Of a DNA stretch of 56,480 bases, positions 1-12,044 are shown piece by piece. The notes under the pieces are model-generated. The model saw only the letters and a program-made list of their open reading frames with translations, had not been told where the DNA came from and ran no database searches. The first letter of the stretch is position 1, and each line of letters starts with the position of its first letter. The DNA is from Ichthyophthirius multifiliis (lineage: Eukaryota; Ciliophora; Oligohymenophorea; Hymenostomatida), in assembly GCF_000220395.1 (NCBI RefSeq), contig NW_004085893.1:65001-121480 (forward strand), written 5' to 3'. The translations under genes and the position numbers were made by a program.

Positions 1-1121
1 TAACAAATAAAAATAAAGGTTAATATTAAAAGAACTAAACTAAATAAATTATTTGATACCACCTCAAATACTATAAAATTAATATTCAGGAACTATTACT
101 TAACATTAATTTCTATACTTTTTAATGTTATAGGTTCTTTAAACCTTTTGCTAATCCCTTAGGTCTTGCCAAAAGCCTATACATAGGTTTTTCTGATTTA
201 CTAAACTATCCATTAGAAGGATTTGTAAAAGGTCCTATAGAAGGCACAATAGGCTTAACAAAAGGAGCCTTTAGTTTACTTAAAAACACAATTTCAGGTT
301 CACTTAATTCAATGTAATCTCTAACCGAACCTTTATGTACTGTATTGGCTTATCTTTCTTTAGATGATACTTTTATGCAAAAACGTGAATACATAAAATC
401 ATTGCATCCAAGCCATGCTTTTGCAGGCATTTTTATAGGCTTTTTGGCCTTTATATTGGGCATATAGAGAGGAGTTTAAGGGTTTTTTGACCTTCCTTAC
501 TATGAGGCTAAAAAGAAGGGATCTTTAGGTTTTTTAATTGGGAGTATTAAAGGATTTAGTGGATTAATTTTTAAGCCTTTTTGTGGAGGAATTGATTTCG
601 TGTAAAAAACGGCGGAAGGAATTGTTAATACTATTACGGTTTTCGATGATAAACCTTCGAATAAAAGAATTAGAATGATTAGGTCTTTTTACTCAAAAAA
701 TTAATATTTTAAAGAATATAATGAATAGGATGCTAAAATGAGTTTAGTTTTAGGAGATTATATGAATGGGAAATATAAAAATTAAATGTATATGGGTAGT
801 TATTAAGTATATTTTGAAGATTTTAACGAAGAATTTTTATTAGTTATTGTAAATGATTTTGCCATTTTAATGAAAAATATAAAATATAAGTTTGTTTTAG
901 AAATTGAAGCAACAAATATCCAGTTTTTAGAAATTTTAAGTTAAGGGATTTAAATTTAGGCTTTTAAAGAAAATAAGTATTTAAAGGTAACAAAAAAAGA
1001 ATTTTTATTATTATTTTTTTTATTTTAATAATATTAGAAAAAAAATATTATTATTGGATGTGTTAATTAAGTATAAAAAGAAATTATATTTGGAAAATTA
1101 AAATATATTAAAGATAAATGA
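1..1121 (+). CDS. VPS13: VPS13-family lipid-transfer protein, C-terminal part (5' end outside window)
   Basis: VPS13 proteins are bridge-like lipid-transfer proteins at membrane contact sites. Only the C-terminal region is here. The first ~50 codons (frame 1) contain LTLISILFNVIGSLN, and the next frame carries ANPLGLAKSLYIGFSDLL, YPLEGFVKGPIEGTIGLTKG, FAGIFIGFLAFILGIQRGVQ and GFLIGSIKGFSGLIFKPFCG, which match the conserved VPS13 C-terminal block (bilayer-binding, amphipathic-helix region). A PH-like tail follows, ending at TGA 1119-1121. The two halves lie in different frames that meet at a T4 run (146-149); one extra T would join them as GSLNLFANPLG, exactly the family consensus. I read this as a sequence error, not a broken gene. 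Many TAA/TAG codons stand for Gln. The gene runs toward the minus-strand Tim gene and is separated from it by about 310 bases of A/T. Confidence 0.85.
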
Positions 1122-1435
1122 AAAATAAATTAATAATAATATTTTTATTTATTTTTATATAATATTAAAATTACCTATATTTTTATTTATTATTTAAAAT
1201 AAACTTATATTTTAAACTATTTATTTTTTATTTAAAATAAATAAATAAAGAGCTTTTATTATAATTAGATTATCTGAATAAATGCATTTTAAATTTATTT
1301 ATATTTTCAAATTTAAATTAGTTTTTTTTTAAAAAATATTAATTTTGAAAATAATAGATTTACAATTGTACAAAATATAAATTTTTATTTACTTTATTTA
1401 TGTTCGTGTATTTATTATTATTATTATTTTTTATT

Positions 1436-1630
1436 TCATTTCTTTTCAACTTAATTATAAAAAGTATATAGATAATTATAATAGTTTTTCGAACAATTTT
1501 TAATACATTTATCTTCTCCGTTTAATAAATTCTCATTAAAAAAGTTAATTATACATTTTTAAAAACATTTATTAACAATTTTATTTAATATATATATTTA
1601 ATTTTCAGCTTCTTGTTAATTTGTATTCAT
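1436..1630 (-). CDS. Small Tim chaperone (Tim9/10/8/13 type), 64 aa
   Basis: Small Tim proteins are soluble intermembrane-space chaperones that form hexameric alpha-propellers and escort hydrophobic precursors to TIM22/TIM23/SAM. The 64-residue single-exon reading has the diagnostic twin CX3C motif: KCFQKC (Cys22, Cys26) and KCIKNC (Cys42, Cys46), separated by 15 residues, which is within the family range. Flanking helices are polar and Asn/Gln/Lys-rich. Translation starts at the only ATG (1630) and ends at TGA (1436-1438); length is slightly below the usual 80-100 residues. Two Gln are TAA codons, so the gene is invisible in the standard code. I cannot tell Tim9 from Tim10, 8 or 13 by eye. 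It is followed on the same strand by the SPEF1-like gene, whose stop lies 173 bases upstream. Confidence 0.8.
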
Positions 1631-1803
1631 ATTTTTTTTATAAAAAATAATAAGATTTTTATTTATATTAATTAGTTAAAAATATATAAAATAATAATAA
1701 TTGAAATAAATATTCAAATTTATATAAAATAAAGTAAAAAAAATTATTACAGAAATATATTAAATAATAATATTATTTAAAATATTCTTCGTAAAAATTG
1801 TAT

Positions 1804-2050
1804 TCAGTTTAATAATTATTATTTTCTTTCATTTAACCTTTCTCTTATGTATTTTGCTTTTTATTAATTTATTTATTTCAAATTATTTATTTTTTAATCT
1901 AATTCCTAAATTAAAAAAAAAATAAAAAACAAAAAAAAATATTAATTTAAACATTTAATTAATTCTTAAAATATAAAATTTTTTCATCTTAATTTTATAT
2001 AGATAAATCGTTTGGTTAATATATATTTCTATGTTAAGAAAAAAAAAGAT

Positions 2051-2089
<39 letters not shown>

Positions 2090-2648
2090 TATATATATTT
2101 TTTTTTTATTTATTTATATCTTTTATTCTATATTTATATTTTTGATTTAATTTCAACTCTATGTATTATTCTTATGTTTATTAATACTATGTTTAAAATA
2201 TTTCTTATTATTTAGATTTTTAAGTTATATCTTTTTATTCAATATTCATTAATTAATTATACTATTATAATTTAATTTTTAATTAAACTAAAAATTTTAT
2301 TATTGTTTCTGGATTTGAATTAATAATATTTTCAATATCATTTTATAAAATTTATAACCCAATTTTTTTAAAAACTAAAACTTTTTTATTTTTATATTTA
2401 ATTTTTTTTAATATTATTATCTAAATTTTTTTACATTTTAAATTTTACCAATTAAATATTTTATCATTTTTTTATTCACTATTTTTATAATCCTCCATAT
2501 TTATTATATTTGGATGTTAATTATTAATAATTTCAGCTACTAAATATCCATTGCTTATGTCTATAATTATATTATCTATATTTCTTAATTACTGAATACT
2601 TTTTAACCAAAAATAAATTTGTGAATATATTTCTTCCGAATATTCCAT
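1804..2648 (-). CDS. SPEF1/CLAMP-like calponin-homology protein, divergent paralogue
   Basis: SPEF1/CLAMP proteins bind and bundle axonemal and cortical microtubules. Residues ~1-110 form a CH_2 domain: start MEYSEEIYSQIYFWLKSI, then YLVAEIINNQHP, a conserved FNWQNLK and FKKIGLQIL..DIENIINSNPETI. A middle Gln/Lys-rich linker follows, with TA-rich sequence (about 2050-2100) probably intronic. The last exon, ending at TGA 1804-1806, encodes ELDQKINNLKQINQQKAKY, the short C-terminal coiled coil typical of the family. Intron 1 (2381-2434) splits the domain after NWQNLK in phase 1. The same position is used by the better-conserved copy at 49129-50158. The Arg-Pro and acidic residues of the usual SLSRPKRNI region are lost here (QQLRNIDNI), so this copy is diverged and may have altered microtubule binding. 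Boundaries of the two later introns are tentative. Confidence 0.75.
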
Positions 2649-2723
2649 TTAAAAATAATAATGACAAATAAATTAATAAATAAATTTAATTAAATAAAAA
2701 TAAAAATACAATAAAATATATTA

Positions 2724-4294
2724 TCAATTATATTTAATTTTTTTATATTTTTAATTTTAAATTATTTCTTAATTTTTTTTTTATTATTTAATGATTCGTA
2801 TTAAAAAGCCTCTTTCAAAACAATAAAAACTTACTAAATCCCTTTATAAAAAACATCTAAAACTTATTAAGTACTAATATCTAATTCTTCTGCTACTTAT
2901 TAAGGCTATTTAAGCTAAAGTCCCAGACCTAAAAGAACAGTATAAAATAAAACACTAAGTTTAATATTTCCAAGTTTATTAGTAAATATTAATTTGCTTA
3001 TTTCAGGTAATAACTCTTGTATTTGGATAAATTAAAGTTAGTTTTTGCAATAATAATCAAGTCTTTTTAAATCATATTGATTAATGAAAAAGTTTAAATA
3101 ATTCTTTTTTATTTATAAATAATATATATATTTTTTATGTTTATTACTTTTAAATCATATTTTTAAATTTATTAGTTTTCCTTTATAGGATCAATAATTC
3201 CTATACACAATTATACATTCAATTCTTTAAATTCATAAGAAAGTAACTAAACTAACCTTTTATTAAAATCATCTTTAAAAAATTTAAGCCAATTATTGTT
3301 AAATTACTCTTCATTATTTTAATAAATACAATCTAAATTTTTAATCATAATACAACTATGTTCTAAATTTAATTCATTTTTTTTTTATCTATTTTTATAA
3401 AAAGAAAAAAAATTAAATAAATAAATATATATATATATATATATATAAATTTTTTTAAAAAAAATATTTCTTTATATTTCATTTTTTTATCAATTAAGAT
3501 TTTTATTAAAAAAAATATTAATAATTATATTTTATATTATTTTTTTACCTTAAATAAAGACTAACAAATTTATTTTTTTGCCAAAATTTAAATAAATTTT
3601 AATTCAATCCAAATTAAAGACCTAAATAATGTACATTAGGTGGTTCTATATTATTTAATTTTCTTAGTAAAGGTTTTTTACTATAATTTTATTCATTATC
3701 ATAATTATCAAAATAACTTTTCAAGTCGTCTTTTTTAGTCAAAAGTTGTCCTTATAAAAAACTTTATAATAAAGACAGTGCTTTAGACCCATATCCCTTT
3801 CTTTATGCATCTGGATGTGTAGCAATTTTAATAATTCGAATTCCAGAAAGTTTTCCGAAATCGTTATCTTGGTATTCTTCTGTTATTGTATATGGAATTA
3901 TGTCAGTATAAGTTTTAAATTCTGAATTTTCAGACTATTATTAACTAATTTAGACAGCTTCTTTGGAAATTTTACCTTCTATACAAACTTAAATAGCACA
4001 AAGAATATCCGGAAGACCTTTTTTAGGATTTTTATCATCTATTTTCTACATCAAAACGAAAACTGAATTAGATGGAGAATCACTGATTTCTTGTAAATCA
4101 TTTGGAGAATTTTTATAATAAGAAGAAATAAACAAACTCATCAAATTAAATAAATATGTTTCAGTCGATTATTTATAACTAAATAAAGTATCTCTATTTA
4201 CCAAAAATAACTCACAATCTTCTGAAGGAGGAAGTTTTTCTTTTAAACTAACAGCATCAGTAGCCTAAAATTATATAAATATAAATATAAATAT

Positions 4295-4356
<62 letters not shown>

Positions 4357-4999
4357 TTTAACCTCTAAACATAACAATCCATTTAACCATTTTTCTATTG
4401 GATCATTAGGCGAATATCTAATAGGATCCTAAAGTGTAATTTATTTTAGTATTCTTTAATTTTTAGAATTCGTTATAGTTTATGTTTTTAATTTTTTTAT
4501 TAATTCTTAAGATAATGAACGACCAGTTCCTTCATATCCGTTAATAGTAGAACTTAAAAAAACTAACGGATTATTTAAAAATTAATTTAAGTAAAATAAA
4601 GGAATAGCCGCTGCTTCATCGATTATAACTAAATCAGCCTTAAATATAAAATAAGTTATATATACATATATATAATATTTTTACAGTCCCAACCGATAAG
4701 CCATCAATAGGTTTAACATATTAAATAACCTATTTATGTGTTTTAAAAACGTTAATACGTATTACAGCATTATTATACTCTTGATTAGTTGATGAAATAA
4801 TATCATAATGCATATTTTCTTTAAATCCAATCTACTCTAATCCTAATACAATAAATTCAAAAAGAGTTTTTAGATTTTCTGGAGAAGGTGCACAAACAAA
4901 AATATTTGAAAGACCCTAAGCAATTCCAGAAGCTATTGAAATACCTATAGCAGCTGATTTTCCCTGATAATATAAAAAAGATAAATATAAATATATAAA

Positions 5000-5061
<62 letters not shown>

Positions 5062-5972
5062 AATATATTACCCTTCCTCTTCCAGCAGTTAATGAAATTG
5101 TTTATTTTTATTATTTATTTTCACTAATAGCATTAATAAAACTAAGTATACATTTTGCTTAATCTAATGTTTTTGCAATTTAAATTAAAGCTCCAACTAT
5201 AGGACATGTATCTTTCAAAGAATCTTTTAATTTTTATAATTCTTCTACCATTTTTAGATCTAAACAGTCATTGCTTATACTTACAATATTATTTATAGAT
5301 TTAGATATTGGTAAAATGTTTAACTCATCATCCATTATAATAGTATTTTCGCATTAAGAAAGACTCAAAATAAATCTTTCATTAAATCTAGGCTATATAT
5401 TCTAAAATTAATCTGATCTAAATCTCTAATGTACATCCATACTAAGAGTATATAGTTACCTTAAAGAAGACATTGTTTTTAATAAAAGAATCACGAAACC
5501 ACCTCCTTCAACTGTTTCGATTGTTCTACAAAGCATATTAGGGGTTATAGCCTCGAAATCTTATAAAACTAATAATTAAAAAGTCTATCCGAGTACTTTA
5601 TGTGTCTCTTTATAATAACAATATCTTATTTTATTTGAAGTTATAAATAATTAAAATGGATCATCTACATTAGGATCATATAAACCCTTTTTTTGTAATT
5701 TTTTTATTTCTTTGGCACGCTTTTATCTGTGAGTCGAAAAACCGAGTTCTTTTTTATAACACCACAATACTTGAGGCTTGTTTTTGAAGTTCATTTTATT
5801 TAATAAATAATGAATATTTACTGCCTTTTTTTTATATTTTTTATTATTTTATTTAAGTTATTTTTACTTGCTCTCTTCCTTTGTCACCTACTATAATGAA
5901 AAATCCTCTTTGGCGTAATTTTATGCAATTTTCGATTAATGTTTATATTCTACCGTCTACTTTTTTTCTCAT
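2724..5972 (-). CDS. NAT10: RNA cytidine acetyltransferase NAT10/Kre33
   Basis: NAT10/Kre33 uses ATP and acetyl-CoA to make N4-acetylcytidine in 18S rRNA and tRNA and acts in small-subunit processing in the nucleolus. The start is ATG 5972 (MRKKVDGRIQTLIEN, then GFFIIVGDKGREQ). Intron 1 (5825-5867) joins it to AVNIHYLLNKMNF and VLWCYKKELGFSTHRQKR. The helicase part has the P-loop TAGRGRGKSA and VIIDEAAAIP. The GNAT part has HPDAQRKGYGSKALSLL and LGLQFGLNQNLFKFW. The C-terminus has EHSCIMIK, QYDLKRLDYYCKN and LLPEISKLIF..LLGLGLQLKQ. Further introns are 3104-3147, 3389-3548, 4265-4362, 4639-4684 and 4964-5071; two of them carry long TA repeats. All main motifs are present. The last codons after VLKEAFQYESLNNKKK meet an A10 run (2773-2782 on +). 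With nine A the frame ends at TGA 2724-2726; as given it has no nearby stop, so the 3' end is tentative. Confidence 0.92.
4283..4352. repeat. (TA)n microsatellite inside a NAT10 intron
   Basis: Long uninterrupted or slightly interrupted TA repeat within intron 4265-4362. A similar one fills intron 4964-5071 (about 4996-5058). Confidence 0.8.
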
Positions 5973-7834
5973 CTTTTTTTTATTATTTTAGCTTTTTTGT
6001 TTTTGTTTTTTATATAAAATTATGTTTTTTTTTTTTATGGTCAAAATAATAATATACATGTATATTGAATATTTATTTTTTTAATTGAATTTTTTTTTTT
6101 TTTATATTTATACTATTTATATATTTATGTTTTTAGTTTTTATTATATATAAAAAGTTTAAATTTATTTTTCAAAAATAAACTTTTATAAACGTAAAATA
6201 ATAAATATAAAAACACCAAAATAAAAGTTTATAAAAAACTAATTAAAATTACACTTATTTTTTTATAATTAAATTATTATTTTTAATAATTATATTAATT
6301 AATATTCTATATTAAATTATATATATATATATGATATAGTTTAATTTATTTACAATTATTTTAAGAAGTAAAACAAAATGATTTTCAAAACATAAATTAT
6401 TTATATTACAAAAGCTTAAGTATTCGATTTTTATAAACTCTTATTTCTTTCTATTTTTATAATAATAAAATATATTTCCATAAAAAAAATAATGTCAATA
6501 TAATAAATTTAATATAATATTAATTGTAAATATAGATAAAATATATAAAAATCCAAAAAATAAAAAAGAAATCTAAAAAAAAAAATTCATAAGTTAAATA
6601 TAAATATAAAAGTTAAAAGTAGGTAGATTGTAATTATATTTATTAGAGATATTAAGTAAAAGATCTTTAAAAAATTTTAAAAAATACATTATAATGGAAA
6701 AAAATAAATATTTAAATAAGATAAAAGATAGAATAGTTAAAATAAATAGTTACCTTAAAATAAATATGTAAATTAAAATGTAAAATAAAAATAAGTGTTT
6801 AAAAAAATATTAAAATAATATTTATTACATAAATAGATATTCAAGAATTTAGAATTTTATAAGTATCAAAATTTATAAAATTTATATTTTTTAGTTACTT
6901 TATGTAATAAAAATTTAATATAAAATAGTAATAATTTAAATTATTCAATAACAAAAATGATATAAAAAAAAAAAAGTCTAGATATTTTCATAATAATAAT
7001 CTCTATTTAAAAAAAATATAAAAACAGATATAAAAAGTAAAAATTATTACAATAATTTTTTTTAATAATTTTAAAATTTTCTATAATAATTTTTTATAAA
7101 TTAATGTGATTATCAAATAATTAAAAATATTTATATAATAATGATGTATTATAATTTTTTAATGAATATAAAAAAAAATATAAAAAAAAAAAATTAAGAT
7201 ATTTATATATTTATATATATAAATAAATATATATATAAAAATAAGAAATATATATATATTTTATATATTTTTATATATATTTATATATTTAAAAAAACAT
7301 ATATATATCTTTATTTACAAATTTTTTAATTTTATAAAAAAAACATTATATATTTTTATTATATATTATTTTCAAATATTTTTTACATTAATCATTTTTT
7401 TTAATATGTTTTTTTTTCTTATTGTTTTTTTGTTATACATTTAATGGATAATTTAATTATTTTAATTTTTTTTTTTTTATTAAATCATATTTAATTTTTT
7501 TACTATGTTGTTATTATCAATATTTTAAAAGATATATTTTACAAATGTTAGTCTAATACATTAGCAATTAAAATAATATTATAATAATAACAAAAAAAAA
7601 ATGAGTTTTATTTTATAATTTAAATTAAGATTATATTTATAATATTTAACATATAACAAAATATATAATAAATATTATATATTTTATATGTAATAAAAAT
7701 GGTTCTAATAAAAAATATTAACAGAAAGAATTTAAAATATATAAATCATTTTAACAATAAATATAAATATTTATTAATATAAATTTAAAAATAAAAAATT
7801 AAATTAAAAAAAAATATTATAATTTTTAAATAGT
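5973..7834. other. A/T-rich intergenic region, no gene seen
   Basis: About 1.9 kb between the start of NAT10 and the end of the next minus-strand gene. Both strands are almost pure A/T with TATA-rich patches (about 7200-7310). No reading in any frame, even with TAA/TAG as Gln, gives recognisable or compositionally protein-like sequence. The first few hundred bases should hold the NAT10 promoter, but I see no distinctive motif. Confidence 0.6.
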
Positions 7835-9912
7835 TCAAATTTTTTTAGTAACATAATATTATCTTAAATTTCCAGTATAATTTATTTAATTTTATAAAGA
7901 ATTTAAATAAAAAACTGAGTATTAGTTTAAAGCTTACTTATTTATTTTATAAGAATAACAAAATTTTTATTAATTTTTATTTTAATCTAAAGAAAATTTT
8001 CTTTATGATAATTTACTACTTATATCCTAAATTTAACTACATTGCTTTATTTACAATTATTATTATTTTATTTATTATTATTTTATTTACAATTATTATT
8101 ATTATTATTATTACTATTATTACTATTATTATTACTATTATTATTATTATTATTATTATTATTTTTATTATTTTTATTACTATGTTTATTATTATTAAAT
8201 AAAATTTTATTTCTATTATTAGATTTATTTAAATTATTATTATTCTATTTATTAATAAGCTTCATTATTACTTATCCAGAAATTCATCATATTTTATATA
8301 TTTTATTTTAATATTTTATTTTAAAATATATAATTATTATTTTTTTCTTTATTTTCTAGTTAATAAATTATAGCCTATTATTTACTCAAAAGCGGTAAAT
8401 AATAGTATTTTCTTTAGTATTAATTATAATAATAAATCATCCTTATTTTGCTTTTATTATTATATTAAAATTTAACATTATTAAAAGTTTAAATTTCTAT
8501 TTTATTTTCAAACAAATAATGAATTTCAACTACTTTGTTTAAAGCATTAGAAACTAAAGGCATTAATTCCAACTAAATATCAAATTAATTTTAAAACTAA
8601 ATAATTTCTTTTTAAAATAATTACTAATTAGCATTTTAAATAATAATTTATTTCATGGTCTAAATAAGCCCTTCTTATAAAAATTCATCTTCCTAAAATT
8701 TCTTCAAAAACAATTATATTAATAATTCTTTACTTAATTAATGTTTAGCCTAAATTAATTCAAGGATATGTTTATTTATACATTCTAAAATCTGATTTAT
8801 ATTCATTTTTTTTAATGCTACACTTTTAAATTAAATTGTTTTTTGGTTTATTTGCTTATATATATCTATAAGAGATAAACTGTATATATCTACTTGTTCT
8901 TCTATTAATAAATCAACAAAATGCATTAAAATTAAAGACTTAAAAAATGTTTATTCACATAATTATTCCGAATATACAATTAATTAATCACTTTCATTTA
9001 TTAATTCTATATTTTCATATTTCTATTAAATTTTTTATTTACACTAATATATTTTTATATAATAATAATAATAAAAAAAAATATTACTTTAAAATTATTA
9101 ACAAATGATTTATAATTTTAAATTTTCCATATTTATTCAATATTTTTTAATGCTTATATATCTGTGATTTATTCTTTTACAAAATACATAAAATTATAAT
9201 TATTTATAATATTTTTTACTATTTAAACAATTATTTTCTTAAAAAGCTAAACTTTTGCACCTTTATAATTATAAACTTGCTTTAAGATTTGGTTTTTCAT
9301 TTTAATTAAATACATATTAATACATATTTATTTATTTATGACTTTAGTTTTAGTCTGAGATTACATTATTTATTATTTCTTTTTTATTACTTTAAAGTAA
9401 GTTCAAGTTTTCTTAATTATTCTCTTACATTTATAAACTATATTCATATTTATTTTCTATACTCATATTATTATGTTAAGGAACGTAATTTAAAGATTCG
9501 ATTTTTTTCATTTTTAAATCGATATTATTTAAAGATTTTAATTATTAATTTTAATATATAGGACTACTTACATTTCTCAATGTACTTAATTTTTCTTTTG
9601 AAAGTAAATATTCTTTATATATTTTATTTTAACTACTTTAATTTGAATAACTCTATATTAATTTATTTATATATAAATCTTTTTCTATTTATTATTGATC
9701 TATTTTTTTTGTTAAATTACATTTCTTTTTTTTTTTTTTGTGTAAATTAAAATTAATTTATTTTGTACAATATAAAAAAAAATATTACCTATTTTTTCTT
9801 TACTGTTATTGTTTTATGATAATATATTTATATTTCTGTCTATACTAAATCTTCTAAAATTATCATTTTTATTAATTGATTTAAAGTTTTAAATAATTTC
9901 TTAATTTGACAT
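7835..9912 (-). CDS. Coiled-coil protein with C-terminal poly-glutamine tract, unknown function
   Basis: I do not recognise the family. The start is ATG 9912 (MSNQEIIQNFKSIN), followed by a short intron after KEKIG. An Asn/Gln/Lys-rich stretch with heptad-like segments follows (KEKLSTLRNVSS, NLLQSNKKEIINNV), then a region near VQIVKNIINNYNFMYFVKEQ, an intron (TA/T-rich, near 9050-9100) and a well-formed helical domain containing LILMHFVDLLIEEQVDIYSL, ILECINKHILELIQ and LELMPLVSNALNKVVEIH. The tail is rich in Gln: plus-strand (ATT)n at 8050-8235 reads as TAA/TAG codons on this strand, giving more than twenty near-consecutive Gln. TGA is at 7835-7837. Ile/Leu-only ORFs on the plus strand at 8005-8311 are shadows of this tract. 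One frame change near 9300 may be a small intron or an error. Confidence 0.6.
8050..8235 (-). repeat. (ATT/TAA)n microsatellite coding for poly-Gln
   Basis: The trinucleotide repeat (ATT on +, TAA with TAG interruptions on -) is in frame with the gene on the minus strand and encodes Gln under the ciliate code. Lys and Thr codons interrupt it. Confidence 0.75.
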
Positions 9913-10064
9913 TTTTAAAATATAATAATGCTTCGTTATTTAAATATTTTTTTTTTAATTAATTTTAAATATGAATAAAATTCACATATTGTTTAAAATA
10001 ACATATTATTTTTATTTTATTTATTTTTATATAAAAATACACATATATATATAAAAAAATAAAT

Positions 10065-11330
10065 ATGAAATTCTAAATTAATCAAGATCGGGCAATTTTT
10101 TATAAGTAATAATTATTAAAAATCTAAATAAAATAAAAATAAAAATAAAAAAAATATATAAAATTAAAAAATTTGAAAAAATAAATTTTAAAGTTTGGTA
10201 TTTTTAAGAATATAAATTTATCTAAAAATTCAAATATAAATGAAGTAATTAAAAAGAAAGGAATGAATAAATAAAAAGATAAAGTTAAATTCACAAAAAA
10301 ATTAAATAAAAAATTATTTTATTTAAAAAGAATATGATATTGATATATAAACAAATAAAATAAGCTAATTAATTTAATGAGTAAATAAAATATAATTAGA
10401 TTAATTAGAAAGGAATATACCTTGCTAACTCGAATATTAAATTAAAGCAAAGAAATGAGAATAAACAATTAATACTCAATAAACAAACGCAAATAATATG
10501 TATATGTAATGTCATCCTTCTAAGAAAGAATTAGAGCTTTAATAAAATTAATTAAACTGAATGATAATAATGAAAACGAAATAATAGAAAAAGAAAAAAA
10601 TCAAAAAGAAAGAAATATGTATTTAATTAAAAATTAATAAAGAAAAATAATAATTATACGAGATAAAAATTGAAATTAATACTTCTAAATTCTTGTTTAT
10701 AAAATAAAGAATTAATATATGCAAAATAAATAAAAATTATTAAGAAAAATACATTTCATATAATAATAATATTAAATTATTAAAAATAACCAATTAACCA
10801 ATTATAATAGTAAATTATAGAATAAAAAAAAAAATTCGAATATAAACGGAATAATATAATTAGATTAAGAAAATAAGGGTGATTATTATCTTTATTTAGA
10901 AAATAAAATATTATAAATATTATAAATTGAAAATTTAAGAATTTAAATTAATAAATTAAGATTTATATAAATGAAAAATTCAACTTTAAAATTAACAAAA
11001 TAAAACATATTTTTTAAGATTTTATTATTAAAATATAAGATCTATTAGAACTGACATTTATAAACAAGAAAATAAATAAATGTAATGGTAAAATATTTAA
11101 ATTGAATTATATTATTATATAGTAGTTTTTAAATAATAAAATTAAATAATAATAAGAATCAATTCAATGAAATTTATTAATAATAAACTTAAGAAAAATT
11201 AAAAGTTAAATAAAACATTTGAAAGTATTAAATGAAAATTATAATCAATAATAATAAATTATTCTTAAATATATAATATTAAAAAAAAATCTAAAAGTTT
11301 AAAATTTAAAATAATAAAAATTAATAAGAA
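10065..11330 (+). pseudogene. Lys/Asn/Gln-rich coiled-coil gene, frames unresolved; possibly decayed
   Basis: This is not recognised as any family. The start candidate is ATG 10065 (MKFQINQDRAIFYKQQLLK), 152 bases from the divergent start of the poly-Gln gene. Protein-like segments appear in succession in changing frames: RLIRKEYTLLTRILNQSKEM, YVYVMSSFQERIRALIKLIK, LNDNNENEIIEKEKNQKERN, then NSCLQNKELIYAKQ, GDYYLYLENKILQILQ, and further on RTDIYKQENKQMQW and NQFNEIYQQQTQEKLKVK. Some frame changes occur at A runs (for example GATAAAAATTGAAA near 10665), others have no obvious cause. No convincing GT-AG introns explain all of them. It could be an intron-rich gene in poor draft sequence or a gene in decay; the end is approximate. 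Confidence 0.4.
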
Positions 11331-11999
11331 GGTTTATATTAAGAATAAAATAATATATAATAAACACAAAAAACTAAAATTAAAATTTTAATAATTAATT
11401 TAATATAATTAAAAAATAAAATAAAAATCATAAAAAATCTTAATTAAAAAAAAAAACAAAAATTATTTTATATAAAGATATATATAAGAATAAATAAAAG
11501 TTTTATAATTTAATTGTTTAAAAAAAACTAAAATAATTAAGAAAAGTAATTTTTGACTAATATCAATAATTAAAGAATAATACATGAATTTTACATAATA
11601 TTATGTATTAATTAATACAAAAAATTTAAATAAAAATTTATAATAATAAGAATAAATATGTTAATTAAAAATAAAAAATAAATTAATAAATAATATAAAT
11701 AAAAATAAAGATATAAAAAAAATTAAAAAAGAATTTAAAAATAAAAAATAACACTAAAAATTATATAATAATTTATTATAAATAATTAAAAAATACATTA
11801 TATAATAATTATAAATATATTTAAATTTATTTTTTATAAAAATAAAATAATAATAAAAAAAGATTATTTAATATAATAATATTTAAAAAAATAAAAAAAA
11901 AAAGTAAATTTAAAAATTAAAATAAAAATAAAAAGAGTATTAAATAAAAACATATATATAAAAAAACTAAATATATAAAAATTTTATATAAAAATTAAA

Positions 12000-12044
<45 letters not shown>

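Noticed and set aside
146-149. Programmed ribosomal frameshift in VPS13
   Set aside because: No slippery-site or stop-associated context as in Euplotes, and the same kind of break recurs at homopolymers in unrelated genes, so error is simpler.
8005-8311. Two overlapping plus-strand ORFs made almost only of Ile or Leu
   Set aside because: They are the antisense shadow of the (TAA)n poly-Gln tract of the minus-strand gene; composition is entirely explained by the repeat.
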